Shown here one piece after another: positions 49,501 through 62,270 of a stretch of 64,000 nucleotides of DNA (its first letter is position 1; the number at the start of each line of letters is the position of its first letter). The translations under genes and the position numbers were made by a program. Source of the stretch: Allacma fusca (taxonomy: Eukaryota > Arthropoda > Collembola > Symphypleona > Sminthuridae); NCBI GenBank assembly GCA_947179485.1, contig OX359245.1:81703067-81767066 (forward strand), read 5' to 3'. The notes under the pieces are model-generated. The model saw only the letters and a list, made by a program, of their open reading frames with translations, did no database searches and was not told the DNA's origin.

Positions 49501-52500
49501 CCTTTGAGATTTTACCTGCCAGGAATGTTTTTTCCGGGGAAGAAAACTATAGTTAATATAATTTAAAATTCCCGTCACTAATCGTAATGAGTTTGCATCC
49601 ACTACATTTTGAAAAACGTTTACAATAATAATTATTATTATTGAAACTACGCACGTGCGAGTTGATGCAACATCTACCGGCTCATGGAAAATACATTTTA
49701 TTATTAATCGCAAAGCCGCCGATAGATGGCGAAGGCTTTACTTCCCACTTTCTGAATATACGTAATTATTTGCATGTGCTTATACGTGATCTGATTTAAT
49801 ATTTTTAGGTCAAAGGGATGACCGATCATCGTTAATAACAATAGATTTATCAATTACTTTTTATTTAAGGACAGACAAGCAGTCACCATGCCGTCGCAAT
49901 AAGGACCTTCAGCTTCGCTGCGTCCCTAAAAAATATTGGCTCAAACATGCTATAAACAGTGACCGCAAGTATCTACACAAAGTTAAATCCCTCTATGCAT
50001 TGACATTTAAATAATCCTCAAAAAGGGCAAAATTAAAATCCAATGATGACAAGTCTTTGAAGGAGACACCAAGCGTGACAACAAGCCCAAAGGAGGACCT
50101 CCCCTTTATGTAATTATGTGAAAGGGATCTCTGATTTATACAGGTATACTCTCTCCATGGGCGCCCGTATGAAAGTTGCAAAACTTGACTATACTCAAAC
50201 GAACACGTTATGCTCTTATAAAAAGAAAATTCCAAAAATTCTCTAAATACACTCCTTAAAGATAATTATTCGTACTCATTCCAATGAAGGAAATGCTTTC
50301 CTCCCGCTAACGTCCAACACTGGATTCTAGCACACACATATGTACATAATTAGATATGTATCTACAAATATGAGTTATAACAAAATCTCAAGCCCAAGTC
50401 TGTCAACCTATCTTAAGTAATTAGTGTAAACGTCTCGTTACGCGAGTATTGACTGTGAGCTTCAATAATTACATTGAAGCTACTGGTTCCTGGTAATTAT
50501 GGGAAAGACAGACACCATATGGGATTGAAGTGGAAGGAGGTGCTGACATTTGGGATGAAAGGGATTCAACTGACCAAGTATGAATAATTACTTGGACGCT
50601 TCTTGAGAGGAATGAGGAAGATGGTAATTTCCTGGGATCCGATTGATGAAAGGAAGGTGAAGAGGGTGGATGTGAGGTTGAGAGTTGGGAGGATGCGAGA
50701 GGGATGACGTTCTGTAAATATTGGGGCAACACTCTTCATGTAAATATCAGAGAGATGAGAAACGTGTCGGGATACACGGAGAGGTCCACACATCTAGTAA
50801 TAGTCATTATATACATACATAAATACATTTACATACATACACGGTATAAGGAAAAATGTGGAATGCTGTCTTGCATACAAGACCCTATGTATAGATATAT
50901 ATGTACATATGTATTTATATGTATTTACATGAGGATTACAAGGGGAATTTGAGTTGGGGCGGAAGTCGCCACTGAGTCTGCTGAGAATATTAAGAATATT
51001 AAGACCCTTAACCAAGGAATGCTCCAGGACTTGACAAGGTCCTGGTTTTCGAAGATGAGGTGGATGGGATGTAATTTATACTTTCCTTTCTTCTCTCAAT
51101 GCTTTGTACAGATATACATACGTGGGATATTTCCCTATCTCATTGTCAGTTCCTTCAGCCCTCAGTATAGATAGATACTCAAACCCATAATTATACATAT
51201 TTAAGAGTCAGTTCTCACACACGAACTTCCAACCTCAAAACTTGATTCTCAAAATATTCTTTCCAGTCAATTTAATACGTCCGTCCTGACAAGTCATCCG
51301 TATAATTACCATGTACTTTGAGGACCTATGTAATTGAGATTTCTTAAACTGTAGCTGACAAATGTTCGCTCTGCACAAATACTCAAAATTTTACATTGAC
51401 ATTTCTTTCTATCTCTGTCACTTACAATGTATAAGAGCGCCCTTTAAATTTCTCTGTTAAAATGCTTTCTCGCTTGAACAATGAGAACAATCAAAATTCT
51501 CAATTGAACTTTTGTTTTTTTTTCTTGTAAAAGAAATAAGCTCGGAATTATTCTCAAGATATTTTCCTTTCCAGGAGGAAAGTTCCTTTCGTTCCATTGC
51601 AATGAACTTAGAAAATGTGCAGAGCATGTGCATTGATGTAATTATGTAAATAAAATATTACGTCTATAATAATTGAGGAACACGTATGTATGTATATACT
51701 GTACTACTGGTATGTATACCTATGTCTGTACCTATAGGTAATTATTCAATAGAGAATAATACGGCCTGACTTCCCTGCCCAGAATATTTGTTGACATAAA
51801 AGTGAATATTGAGGATTTGCCCGGGAGAGATTAAGTGCGGCCTCCGTCAAAGCAAGGGATTACACGTAAAGTTAATAAACTCTTCCCACACTCTCTCTCC
51901 CCATCCCATCAATTGAGCAACTCGGGCTCATCTTAATAACCTCACCACACTGCCAGGATCCTCAAAAGATTTGATAATGCTCCCGGAATTATCTACGCGT
52001 GCCATGCCTTCACAACAAGTATATTTTCAATCCTCCATTCTTCTGGGTTATGTATTTTATCATAATTATTCAAATCCATCCCCCATACATATATTTATGC
52101 ATTGCATGAGTCAAATAATACCTCCTAAGGGGGGTTCTATCTGTATCTATACCTTCAAAATGCATTTACATGCAATTGAGTGGGATACAAAAATTAGCAT
52201 AATTTGTCCCTTCCGCTTTTTTAAACATTCCTTTTCCAGAGCGTGTAATAGCAACGTGAATGCAATTTTTATTCCTAGCTCTTCTGAAGCAAAAATCTGT
52301 TTTTAGACTGGGAAATTATTTTGCTGCATTAATCGCAATTATTACCATGTCTCTTTACCATGTCCATTTTTCTCAGAAATTGTCTGGGAACAATTTCGAA
52401 GTAATTATTCTTATTTAAATATTTTGAACTAGTATTTACTGTTGGGGACAAATAATGTAATAAAACTGACGTAGTATCTATGAATTTACTGAGTAAATTT

Positions 52501-52730
52501 TAATAGCGCAAATGTTTTGAAGAGAAAAGGCCATGCATTATAATAATGTTGATTGAAGACATTGGCGTGGCCAACAAGTGTTAAAGTGAGTGTTTGCTTT
52601 GGGAATGAGGGAATCATCAAGTGGAAAAGTGGGGAGAAATAAATATCCGGAGGTTGGCTCCCATTCATATCAGCTCCGGATCCTTTCCCAATGAATGGGC
52701 AAAGGCTGGGAAGAGACGAGAAGAGCTGGG
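49501..52730. other. Spacer left of FoxC copy B, no supported gene
   Basis: AT-rich sequence with TACATA-type simple repeats around 50810-50935. Open frames are short and not protein-like. No transposon termini recognised. Confidence 0.5.
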
Positions 52731-53035
52731 ATATGATGTGCATTGTTATTCTACGGGGGCTGTATTTGTTTGCTCAATTTTCAAGTAGTTATTGGAAGGG
52801 TCGATAATCCAGAATTGTATACAATGCATGTGTGTTTGGAAGGAGCATCAGTTCCTTCGTTCATGGGATTAAAAGTTCCGAATTCAATGTTCGTGTGGGG
52901 TTCGATCTGACTGAGTGAGTGAGTGAGAGCTCTCCGCAAGTCACACTATCCATCATCGTGCGGCCCAGGCCTGGGCTCTCATTGGCTGCGAGGAGTCTGT
53001 TCTGGGTGGGCCCGGACCAACCCCCTCAGCCTGCT
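52731..53035 (+). promoter_or_regulatory. Conserved upstream block of FoxC copy B
   Basis: Counterpart of 28174-28500. Shares TCAATTTTCAAGTA, AGTTATTGGAAGGGT, GATAATCC and the palindrome ATTGTATACAAT (here 52814-52825), then a (TGAG)n run where copy A has CT repeats, and a GC-rich stretch with ATTGG. Lies about 1.4 kb before the start codon, as in copy A (1.3 kb). Confidence 0.55.
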
Positions 53036-53691
53036 CCCAACCTATCCCGAGTGAGGACATCTCTCTCATTCCCTCTCCACCATCCAGCACGATAACCTCA
53101 GACCATTCTCTCCTCAACAACTTCAGCATCGCTACTAATTGTGACTGAGTCGTGGGCAGTTTCTCCCGAACGGCTCTTCCAAACAGACGTCTACAGTGCG
53201 ATCAGTTTAGTTCAGACCCCTGCTGTAAAACACTTCGAAGTAGCGCTTCAGTAATAGCTACACATAGTTACATATTACAGATTTAAGGGGAAAATGTGTT
53301 TATAGACCAGTTATGTGTTACATGTAGATTCAAAGCACTATATAGCCTGCGTGAGTTTTTTTTAAGTGTGAATTTGGTGTTTGAGAGAGGTGCTTGGAGC
53401 AGAAGGTCCGACTGCAGAGCAAAGTGCATAGGGAAGTTATGAGTGTCGGGTTATTATGGACTTGTCATTGCTGGTGCTCTCCTGGCGTGAACTGCTGTTG
53501 GAGGAGACGAGCGGGGGATTAAGAAATAGAGTGTAACGTAATAAATGGATGATCCCTTGGTTTTTGTTCGGAAGACTTGGAAGGAGAGACGACGAAAGGA
53601 AAGGAGAAGAAGCGAGTCTTTGTCACTTCCACAGTTGATTGTTGATCTTGGGCTAATGCTGTAATTCCTCGGCCGGGTCCCCGATCTGTTT

Positions 53692-54129
53692 TCCCTACCA
53701 TTGTGAGTCCTGTTGTGAGAAGAAACAAGGGACTGTTTTCATAAACTCTCTTATCTCAGCCTCTCACATGTAAACACATATTATTCTTAAATATTCAATC
53801 CTCAATTAACATACACACACACACACAACCTACTCCGCGAACCAACAACCAACGCCCCAATGTTTTCTCACAAAACTTTCTCCAACCAAACAAACAAACT
53901 TCATCTCCAACTCCCAAAACTCCATCATCTGACCTTGCCCCTCTTTTTTAATATCCATCCCAACACACTCTGATTTTTCTTCCATTCAGATAGATAAATA
54001 AATAAATAAATAAATAAAGTGCAGTACAAATAATTCAATCAATAGGAGGGACTCCTGTAGTGTGGAAAGGAATTTAAGTGAACTTGAAGTGTTCGGAGGA
54101 ATAAAAAATAAAATAAAAAATAAAAAAGG
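53692..54129 (+). other. 5' leader of FoxC copy B
   Basis: Nearly identical to the leader of copy A, whereas sequence just before (53580-53690) is clearly more diverged though still alignable (CAGTTGATT..TTGATCTTGGGC). The same potential leader-intron signals occur (GTGAGT at 53703, pyrimidine-AG ending near 53989). Confidence 0.5.
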
Positions 54130-56950
54130 ATGCATACATTGTTTGGAGACGAAAATGCGTACTATCGTCACGCTAGTTCGTACTCGCCGGCCCTGCAGCC
54201 CATGGCAGGGTCGATGTCCCACGGAGCCTACCCTTATGACCAGTACTCGGCCATGAGTCGCTTCGGCCCTTACGCCGCGGCCCACTACCCGGGTCAGCCC
54301 CAGTCCAGTGCGACGAAGGACATGGTGAAGCCCCCCTACAGCTACATCGCCCTCATCGCCATGGCCATCCAGAACGCCCCGGACAAGAAGATCACCCTGA
54401 ATGGGATCTACCAGTTCATCATGGAGAGGTTCCCTTACTACCGGGAGAACAAGCAGGGATGGCAGAACTCCATCCGACACAACCTCAGTCTCAACGAGTG
54501 CTTCGTCAAAGTCCCCCGGGATGACAAGAAACCCGGGAAAGGCAGTTACTGGACACTTGACCCCGACTCTTATAATATGTTTGACAATGGGTCGTATTTG
54601 AGGCGGAGACGGAGGTTCAAGAAGAAGGACGCTTTGAGGGATAAGGAAGAGACAATGAAGCGTGTTCAGCTGAGTTCGAGTGAGAAAATTGTTCCAGGGA
54701 CTTTGGAGGGTCCGAGGGCTTCACCCAGTGTTTCTAAACGTAATGCTTCCATGTTATACTTTGTTCGTTTATGTTTAGGGTCATACGGTTGTTTAGAAGA
54801 TGGGAAAAAATAATTATTGTAATGTTTCTTGTAAATTGGACGATGATGCAAACAATTCCCTTTTTTTCAAAGGAATTATTCCAGAACAGAATAAGCAAAA
54901 ATGGATTTTATTAATGTGAGTAAAGCACTGCGGTCACGATGATTAAACACTTCAATCAAACTCAAAATTAATGAATTTAGACATGAATCCATCTTTGGCC
55001 TTTTTCTTAAATATTTGTTGAAGCTGGTATTTGTATCGAAATTTGTATCCTATCTAAGAGATCTCTAATTTTAGAATTATGGGCGTGAGTATAGTAAATT
55101 CAGAGAGAAAGGTTGGTCAAATTCAACTTCAGGAGTAAAATAAAAAAATACAAATATTTATGATTTTGACCGGAGTTCCGGACCCAAGTCAGTCAGGAAC
55201 AGATTTAGAATAATCCGGGAAATCATTGGCATAAACATCCGGAAATTACATTGTTTGCATGATTGTAAGGTACGTGTTTTGGGTGCAGGAGGAAAAAGAT
55301 GGGAAACACTCTGGAAGCAGTTTGACTTCGTACGTAGAGAAAGGGCTTTCACTGAAGTCTAAGATAAAGAGACAGAATGAGGTTTTGGCTCGTCGTGAAA
55401 TATCTGACAAGGGAACCTTGCGGAATGTAAAACTTAAATTTGAATACAATTTTGAGAGATGCTAGTACTGCGGCCCAATGTCCGAACCCGGAATAAAATT
55501 CCTGCCAGTTCCACAAGGTAGGACCTCCAGGGGTCACCAAATGTTCTAACATTAATTGTAAGGGTCCCCGTGTCTCAACAGAAATTTTTTAAAAATGAAA
55601 ATTTTCGGGAAAATGTTCATTTTTTGTGGGAATTAACGTGCAACATTTCAGCTGAGATTTATGTTGGAACATTTGATGACCCCTGGCGACCCAACTTGTT
55701 TAAACTGGGACGAAATTTAAGTTGGGTTTCGACATTGGATTTGAATAATAGCAGCTCACAAAATTTCATTCCCACATTAGTTTTACATTCCTCGAGGTTT
55801 CCTTATGAGCGAAATTATTATTGTTACCTTTTCATTTCCTCACTTCCTCATTCCTTCGTCGACTTTCGCGTCTGCATTCTAAGAACAAATAAATAATTTC
55901 CAAGGACACCCATAATCCCCCAAGGTTTACAACTGCTTTGAGAAATGATAGCTTTAATTGTATGTAAATATCAGTAACATGCTAAAAAAATTTACGAAGC
56001 ATATTGTGATGCTAACATATTTCATTCTCCACATCATACTTTTGGGAATTAGTGATGATACAGTCATTTTTTGTTTAAACTGAAAAATGACTTTGCTAAA
56101 TCTATTTTTCAATCCATTACATGTCTACATGCACTAATGAGTTTTTCCTTGGGATTGTGTTCCAGATAACCGTTCCAATCTGCTCCATCACCATTCCACG
56201 GTTCTGTCAGTGACTCGGAACGCGACCGGCATCATAAAAGCCCCAATCAAGTCTGAGCCGCTCGACATGAAAGTCGAAGAGTGCTCGAGTCTCCAGTCGG
56301 AGCCAACTGTTGGTCCCAAATTCTCCTCCATCCGCTCCACCACCACCACCACCAACAACAGCAACAACAACAATAACAATAACAACAACTCCTCCGAAGG
56401 GACCAAGTACTCAGCCTACGAGTCACACAAGACGGAAGTGGTGGTTGGGACGACGGGGGGTGCGACAACAGTTTCGATTTCAACCGTTCCCGCCACCCTC
56501 GACCCCGTCCTCAACACTTCCTCCGCCTCCAGTCACAACAGTCACAACACCCACAACAGTCACTGCGCCATCGTCAACGTCAGCATGGACCATCATCACC
56601 CCTTCAGTGTCGACAGTCTGGTCACTCTCAGGGACACGCACAGTCCTGTCTCCATCCACTCCCACAACAACAACAACAGGTCTGACCACACCAGTCACGG
56701 TCACCACCATCCCTCAATGTCCCTCTCACGGAGTGTCTCAGCTTACCCCAATCCCTTGTCCTCTTACTGCTCCGCTCCCTCTGCCCTTCATCATTACGGG
56801 ATGTCGGAGGAGTCACCCTTGATCTGCAACTCCAGTCACAGTTCCATGCCAATGAGTCCTCCGTCGTCAGCAGCGTCCGAGCTGGGCTACTCCTCGTCAC
56901 CCGTCCGACCCTCCTCCTGGTACAGTTCCATGTCCAGCAGCGCCCACACC

Positions 56951-56985
<35 letters not shown>

Positions 56986-57166
56986 CCACAACGACCCTCA
57001 GCACCCCGTCCATGGGCATGGGAACTGCAGTGTGATCTCAGGCTTTGACACCCTATCCCGACATGATCTCTACGGAAATGACTCTCCCGGTCACCAACAC
57101 AGCGGTTTCCGTAATTCCGTCTACAGATCTTACTACTCCCCGGAGTGTGCCTCTCAAAAATACTGA
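54130..57166 (+). CDS. croc: FoxC (crocodile) forkhead transcription factor, copy B
   Basis: Two exons, 54130-54739 and 56166-57166, joined in phase 1 across a 1426-bp intron, give 536 residues. The first 174 residues are identical to copy A, including the whole forkhead domain (about 66-158). The linker 175-203 differs ([20 protein letters not shown] against [20 protein letters not shown]). Exon 2 keeps the SUMO-type IKSE and MKVE sites, the eh1-like FSVDSLV, SSWYSSM and the YRSYYSPEC end, but has longer Asn/His repeats (an extra HNTHNS insert and a 13-Asn run near residue 473 where copy A has five). Reading straight through the donor would add a short tail ending EDGKK, but the donor position shared with copy A argues for splicing. 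AATAAA at 58021 is a possible poly(A) signal. Confidence 0.93.
54740..56165 (+). other. Intron of FoxC copy B
   Basis: Donor AAC-GTAATG; acceptor CTTGGGATTGTGTTCCAG, the last part identical with copy A. The remainder shows no similarity by eye to the copy A intron. No embedded gene recognised. Confidence 0.7.
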
Positions 57167-59278
57167 ACGCAGAAAAAAGAATCTTTTTTGGGGCGACGGG
57201 ACTATCGGCACTCTGAGATAAAATACTGGATCTGGATAATTACTTTGGAACATTAAATTTAAGTATTCCCATTCACAGCTTGGGCTTCATTTCAAACTTA
57301 CAGTGTTGTAACTACTTTTTGTGCAATCAGTAGATATATATATTTGTATGTAATTATATGAAAACCTTTGAAACGACTACTTTTAAATAATTCTGTCACA
57401 ATACTCTGAATATTTCTGTAGCTTATTGTTTTCCGGATTTAAATGGACTTTAAACATTGTATTAGTCCTGCAAGGATAAGTAATAATAATAATTTTTATA
57501 GATGCAGCCTGGTATTTCAATGTTTTGAGGGACGCTGCTATTGCTTTAGGTAAAACGCTTGAAGTTGTTGGGTTTTGGTACACTGCTATTCCGGTGACTG
57601 TGACTGTACGGTCCAGTTCTTCGATTAGCAGAACAAACGACCCCCAGGCTTTGCAATTGTATTATGTTCTTGGGATTCGCCTGCATAATGGACATGTACT
57701 TTTAAACCACCTTTGGAATGGGGCAGTGATTTGGAGCATGAAGAAAAATGGAACGTAATTATTTATCCAACTGGATTTAAATGGGACAACAAGCGTTTCT
57801 GGTAATGCATGTGGATGGGAGCAATTATTTTTGAACTCATTCGCCCGAATGAGATGAATTTCAGGACCTTTCTCGTCCTTCGTTACAGGAGTAATTAATT
57901 ATTGTAATAATTATTGTAGTTATTTCCAAGGTAAAGCACTAATCATTAATTATTCCCACACATTATGTCAGATTTTGTTGACTAAGCCTGGATTCCATTG
58001 TTGTCTGTGTTCAAATTATTAATAAAGATTTTAACAAGAATTTCCCTCCTGTCATTATTATTCCTAATAATCCGTTCATAAATCAAAGGGGCTGATGACA
58101 AAATGTTTACATCTTTGCACAAGCTGTAATCTTAATTTGCACTACAAATTTATTAAAATTCATTAAAATTCCTCCAATTTTTAATGACCACAGTAAAGTC
58201 GTCACATTTGTGAGGTTCATCTCGCAAATCAGTTTCTTCTCGCATATTTTAATTAATTATTACAGGAAAGAAATTTCTCTGGGAACGAAAATCCTTCCAA
58301 GCATTTCTCTAGTATTTGGCTTCAGAGCCAACATTGGCTAAGAGCCTGTTAAACTGACATTGTAGGGTTTCCCTATTGTAAAAATCTCATGTTAAAGATC
58401 CTACCTTACTATACAGTAGCAATCAGTCATGTACATACATACTTTACAGCTACAATGTTCAAGGGTAATTAGATAATTACTTGGTCTGTATTTATACTAA
58501 AATTGTTATATCCAGAATAATTCTTATTACTCAAGTTTTCCCTCTCATGACAAAAACAATCTGCACAGGAAATTAATTATGTAGGGACTCGTTGGGAGTT
58601 AACACCGTGTGCTCAAAATAATTCCATGCAAGAGTCCCGGTTGGAAATTAATTTGGCTTTGTGAGTTTGTTTTACTAGAAATAGCTCCGTCTTTCTACAA
58701 ATTCCGGCCTTGAGGCCCTAACATTTATTTTATTTGCGTTCATTTTTTTCAACTTTCTCACGATCCTCTGTCTCTCTTAATTTCTCGAACAACTCTCAAG
58801 CAATATTTTCCCAACAGCTGGGACTCCATTGACTCCATGCCCTCTGAGCACACCGTTAACCTGCGCAATGATAAATTAATGCTGTCTTCACAATTCAATT
58901 TTATTTTGGAGTACATGACCAGGAGCAGTTCCCATAAATTTGTCCAATCGGGATTTGTATTGGAGGTTTCCTATTTTTTTAGTAAATTTTAAAATTCCTG
59001 TTGTCAAAATTGGGTCTCGTTCAATTCATTACAGGGATATTTTTTGGTAATTACTTTGAAAGACATTTAGCCTGTTTCGCATTTGTAAATTTTTGATGTG
59101 CTGTGATTAGGATTGTGAGAAGGTGGGGGCGCGTATTTAACTGGATGTGGTGATTTGGATTGTAAGGGATTTAACGGGACCCAAAGAAAACCAAACTGGG
59201 ATAATAAAACCTGTACGGAATCCCATTCTGGTGTGAATGTGGAGGGCAAAATGAGGGGAACATATGGATAGAGCTGGG
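57167..59278. other. 3' UTR and downstream spacer of FoxC copy B
   Basis: Diverges from copy A immediately after the stop. AT-rich with several TAATTATT motifs (57895-57930) and AATAAA at 58021-58026. The 77-codon ORF at 57525-57758 is not convincing. Confidence 0.5.
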
Positions 59279-59411
59279 AATAAAATCTTTTTGAGAATGA
59301 CTCTCGTTTTGAGAGCTCTAAGCCCACAAAGGAGCTCCTCGTCTATTTATTTTGACAAGGAAAGTGTATAATAATTTAGAAGACGCTTCGCACTTTTCCA
59401 CATTTATTCAT
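59279..59411. promoter_or_regulatory. Conserved downstream element D1, FoxC copy B
   Basis: Counterpart of 35195-35320: AATAAAATCTTTTTGAGAAT, the CTCTCGTTTTGAGAG dyad and AAGCCCACAAAGGAGCTCCT are shared. A short insertion (GAAGACGCTTCGCAC) distinguishes copy B. Confidence 0.6.
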
Positions 59412-59510
59412 ACCATGATGAGCCAGGATATATAAATATTAGAGGCGGAGGCTTCGGGGAAATGGTCCGAGTGTGGAGTGTATATACGGAAGGGAATTCC
59501 TGTAATGCAC

Positions 59511-59695
59511 TTTGTACTTGACGCATTTCATGTCATGTTTGTCTTGGGCTTTGATAGCGACATAATGGGATTTGCGAGATGAATGGCGCGCATTGGCTGT
59601 CCTCAAAAAAAAAACGACGCTCTCTATAATACACTCCAGTCTCAGGCCTTTGTTGACTCAGCAACCCAACTTTGTTTTCATTAAAGCCCATATTC
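59511..59695. promoter_or_regulatory. Conserved downstream element D2, FoxC copy B
   Basis: Counterpart of 35401-35611, including the identical 46-bp block and TGTTGACTCAGCAACCCAAC (59652-59671). The latter matches a Maf-type MARE (TGCTGACTCAGCA) at 12 of 13 positions; copy A matches at 11. Ends AAGCCCATATTC. Confidence 0.6.
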
Positions 59696-62133
59696 CCTTG
59701 ATTGTGAGTCCTACTGTAGATATATGCAGAGTATCTTCCCTTAATAAACATCCCTCCACTGTTTATTTTCCCACCACACACACAGACCAGTCAAGGAGGC
59801 TCTCGGAGTCATTTCATCTCTATGGACTTCCACCATTTAAACACTTTCCTCCGTGTCATTTTTATTATAGACACTTTTTATTCTTTCAAATCTATTAGTA
59901 GCAAAGGTTGTTTGCGGAGTCTCTGTCAGGAGCTAGCTATGACTCTGTTTATTGTTTATTGAGGTGTATTTCCATGTTGTTCAAAAAATAAAGGAAAGTA
60001 CTTTAAGTGAATGAGTGTTGGTGATAAAATGTAATATTTAGGAGGGACATTGTTTACTAATGAGTGTAATTTTACATTGTAATACCATTTGCGGGGGAGT
60101 TTCCGGAACTGAGTTGACAGGGTAGGGGGTAATCATTCTGCACATTTATATTGGGAAGAGAGCGAATGAAGAAGAAATAAATTGTTTCTTGTCGATAGTC
60201 CTCACTGATTGTTTTTCAAATGTGCCAGAGAGAGCTGAGCTATTATTTTTAGGAGTGTATGCTGGGAATAATCGGTAAGGGACTTAATTAATGGGTGGAA
60301 GGTTGGGAAGGATTAAGTCTGAGGAGCGAAGCTGAAATGGATCGGAGAAAGAAGAGTTTCTGGTTTTAATTTACTTTTGAATTATTCCAGATGTGGTGAT
60401 TGAAAATATACATAGTCAATTATCTCTAAAAGGGATATTCTGGGGACAGAAATATTTTGTCCCTTAGGGGCTTATAAGGGAAATAAATCCACTATAAAGA
60501 AGGCACACTAATTTATCAAAAATGTAACCACACATGCTTTTGGAAAATTTCAAATTCATTAAATAAACAGGTGCAATAAAATTGTTTTACTAGTTTAGTA
60601 CCGTTTTCAAGTTCAGATCAACCTTATTGGGGTTTTCTAAAAACTGGTTACGATTTGTGCAAATATCTATTACTAACAGTTGAATTTGACCAACCCTTTT
60701 CTTAGGACATTTTACTCTGGGATCTGCCGGACTGTTTAAAAATTTATTGACTTTTTTTGTATACCAAATTCAATGTTGAACGTTTACTGGGGTACATTTT
60801 AAAATAATATATTTCCTGGTAGCAAATAGTGCGGTTAGTCAGTCAAAAGTAACACATTTAGTCAATAGTTTCGGTTACAGTTAATATTTGCTCTCGATAA
60901 ATTCTGGTTACTCAAGCATGATGCAGACTGGGGTGCAGAAATAAGCTTTTAGTAGTTTGCGTGTTTGTGTCCAAATTCTGGGGGTAGAGACTGCAGCAGA
61001 GAAATTATTTCTTTTAAATCTGTTGTAGTTTGTTTGTGCCTTTACACTACCTTGAAATGTGATTCCTTGCAGGAAGTTTTCCATTATAAACATATCCCTT
61101 ATGAACCGAATCTTATGCATATAGTTATATGGGATTTTTCCCGGGAATAATCATTTATATCTTTATAGAGTTCTTCCTTTATAGAGAGAGTTGACTGTAC
61201 TTGTAATTATCCTTATTTTGGAGTAAATTTGAGGGAATTTCATTCTCGACCAATTAATTTCCATAACAATAATCTTCGTAAACAATTTTCAATACTATGG
61301 GTCAGCGCGGCGCGGAGCCATGGAACCAAACCGTGTTCACACTGTGATGAAGTGTGGGAAATAATTAACCATATCGAGAAGCATATCTTTTCAACAGGGG
61401 TAGGATTTCTCCCTGCTCAATCTGACGTCCCTGGTGGAAACTTGAAAACTTCATGGAGAAAAAGATCAATAATTTTCAAAATACTTGCTGATGGAAAGTT
61501 TTCCATAGAAGACGTTCACATTTTTTTAAATCCCTCCCGCAAGTCCCAAAAAGTTTCCAAATCCCTGTTTATAAAACGGATCCCCTAAATGGCTAGCAAT
61601 ATTGAAAATCAGGTTAAAAAATGTTCAAATTCAATAGATTTTATCTTGCTTTATATTACTGTAAATATGTACAAGTGCGATTGCCAGCGTGAGTGTGAAA
61701 ACTCTCGGCACAGAAAGTTGTTTTCTTTTTGTCAAATTTTAATTTGTGAGCCATATTTGGCAAGATAAAATGTGAATGTAATAATGTAACGGCTCAATTG
61801 CGCTGTTTAGGTCAACACACAAATGAGGCTTTTAGATGCAGAGAATTTTAAAAAGTTGAAAAGCATTTGTTGATTTACCAATATAATCCCTTCCTTATTT
61901 CAAACAAAAGAATTTCTCACTTCAGGATCACCTGAATAAATAGGCACCAGTTTGTGTGATTGATAGAAGAAAATTATTTAGTTTTACATAGTTTTGGGAA
62001 TGTTCTGATCTGTTCAATGATTTGATGTCTGGTCTAGTCTCAGCACTGGACCATTATATACATATATGATACGTTCCACACACGCGACCAAGGAACATGG
62101 TCTGGCGGATTTCCTGGACCAGCAACCAGACAC
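59696..62133. other. Non-coding region right of the FoxC pair
   Basis: No gene supported. 61229-61588 is open on + but overlaps interspersed repeats also seen at 25248-25350 and 49195-49500, so it is treated as repeat-derived. 62030-62130 has a few GGACCA/TGGTCT words reminiscent of the GGTCTGG family. Confidence 0.5.
61260..61588. repeat. Interspersed repeat related to 25248-25350 and 49195-49500
   Basis: Left part matches 25248-25350 (AATCTTCGTAAACAAT..ACCAAACCGT..GTGTGGGAAATAAT); right part matches 49195-49500 (TCTCCCTGCT.. ATTTTCAAAATAC.. AATCCCTGTTT). The joint suggests one longer element of which the other two sites keep different portions. Confidence 0.5.
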
Positions 62134-62270
62134 ATATCGTCCTTGAAGAGGCAAAATGAACTAGATGGATTTCCTATTAGTGTGAAAATGTTCTACATGC
62201 AATTACAATAAAGTTAAAATGAACTGCAAATAAGTGCAAGAAATTGTAAAGTCAAAGTGATCCAGTGTAA
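62134..62270. mobile_element. Truncated copy of the 48664-49003 MITE
   Basis: Starts ATATCGTCCTTGAAGAGGCA, matching the terminal repeat of the complete copy, then AAAATGAACTAGATGGA and TCTACATGCAATT units. The right terminal repeat is not found, so it is truncated or heavily decayed. Confidence 0.55.

Noticed and set aside
54130-54813. Unspliced FoxC copy B product ending EDGKK, and the equivalent for copy A
   Set aside because: Both genes share the donor position, and the second exon continues in phase with FoxC C-terminal motifs.
29482-57166. The two FoxC copies as an assembly duplicate of two haplotypes
   Set aside because: Introns and most flanks are unrelated in sequence, linkers differ, and the order is collinear on one scaffold; only exonic islands are near-identical.
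61229-61588. 119-codon + ORF
   Set aside because: Overlaps interspersed repeat segments found elsewhere in the window and shows no domain.
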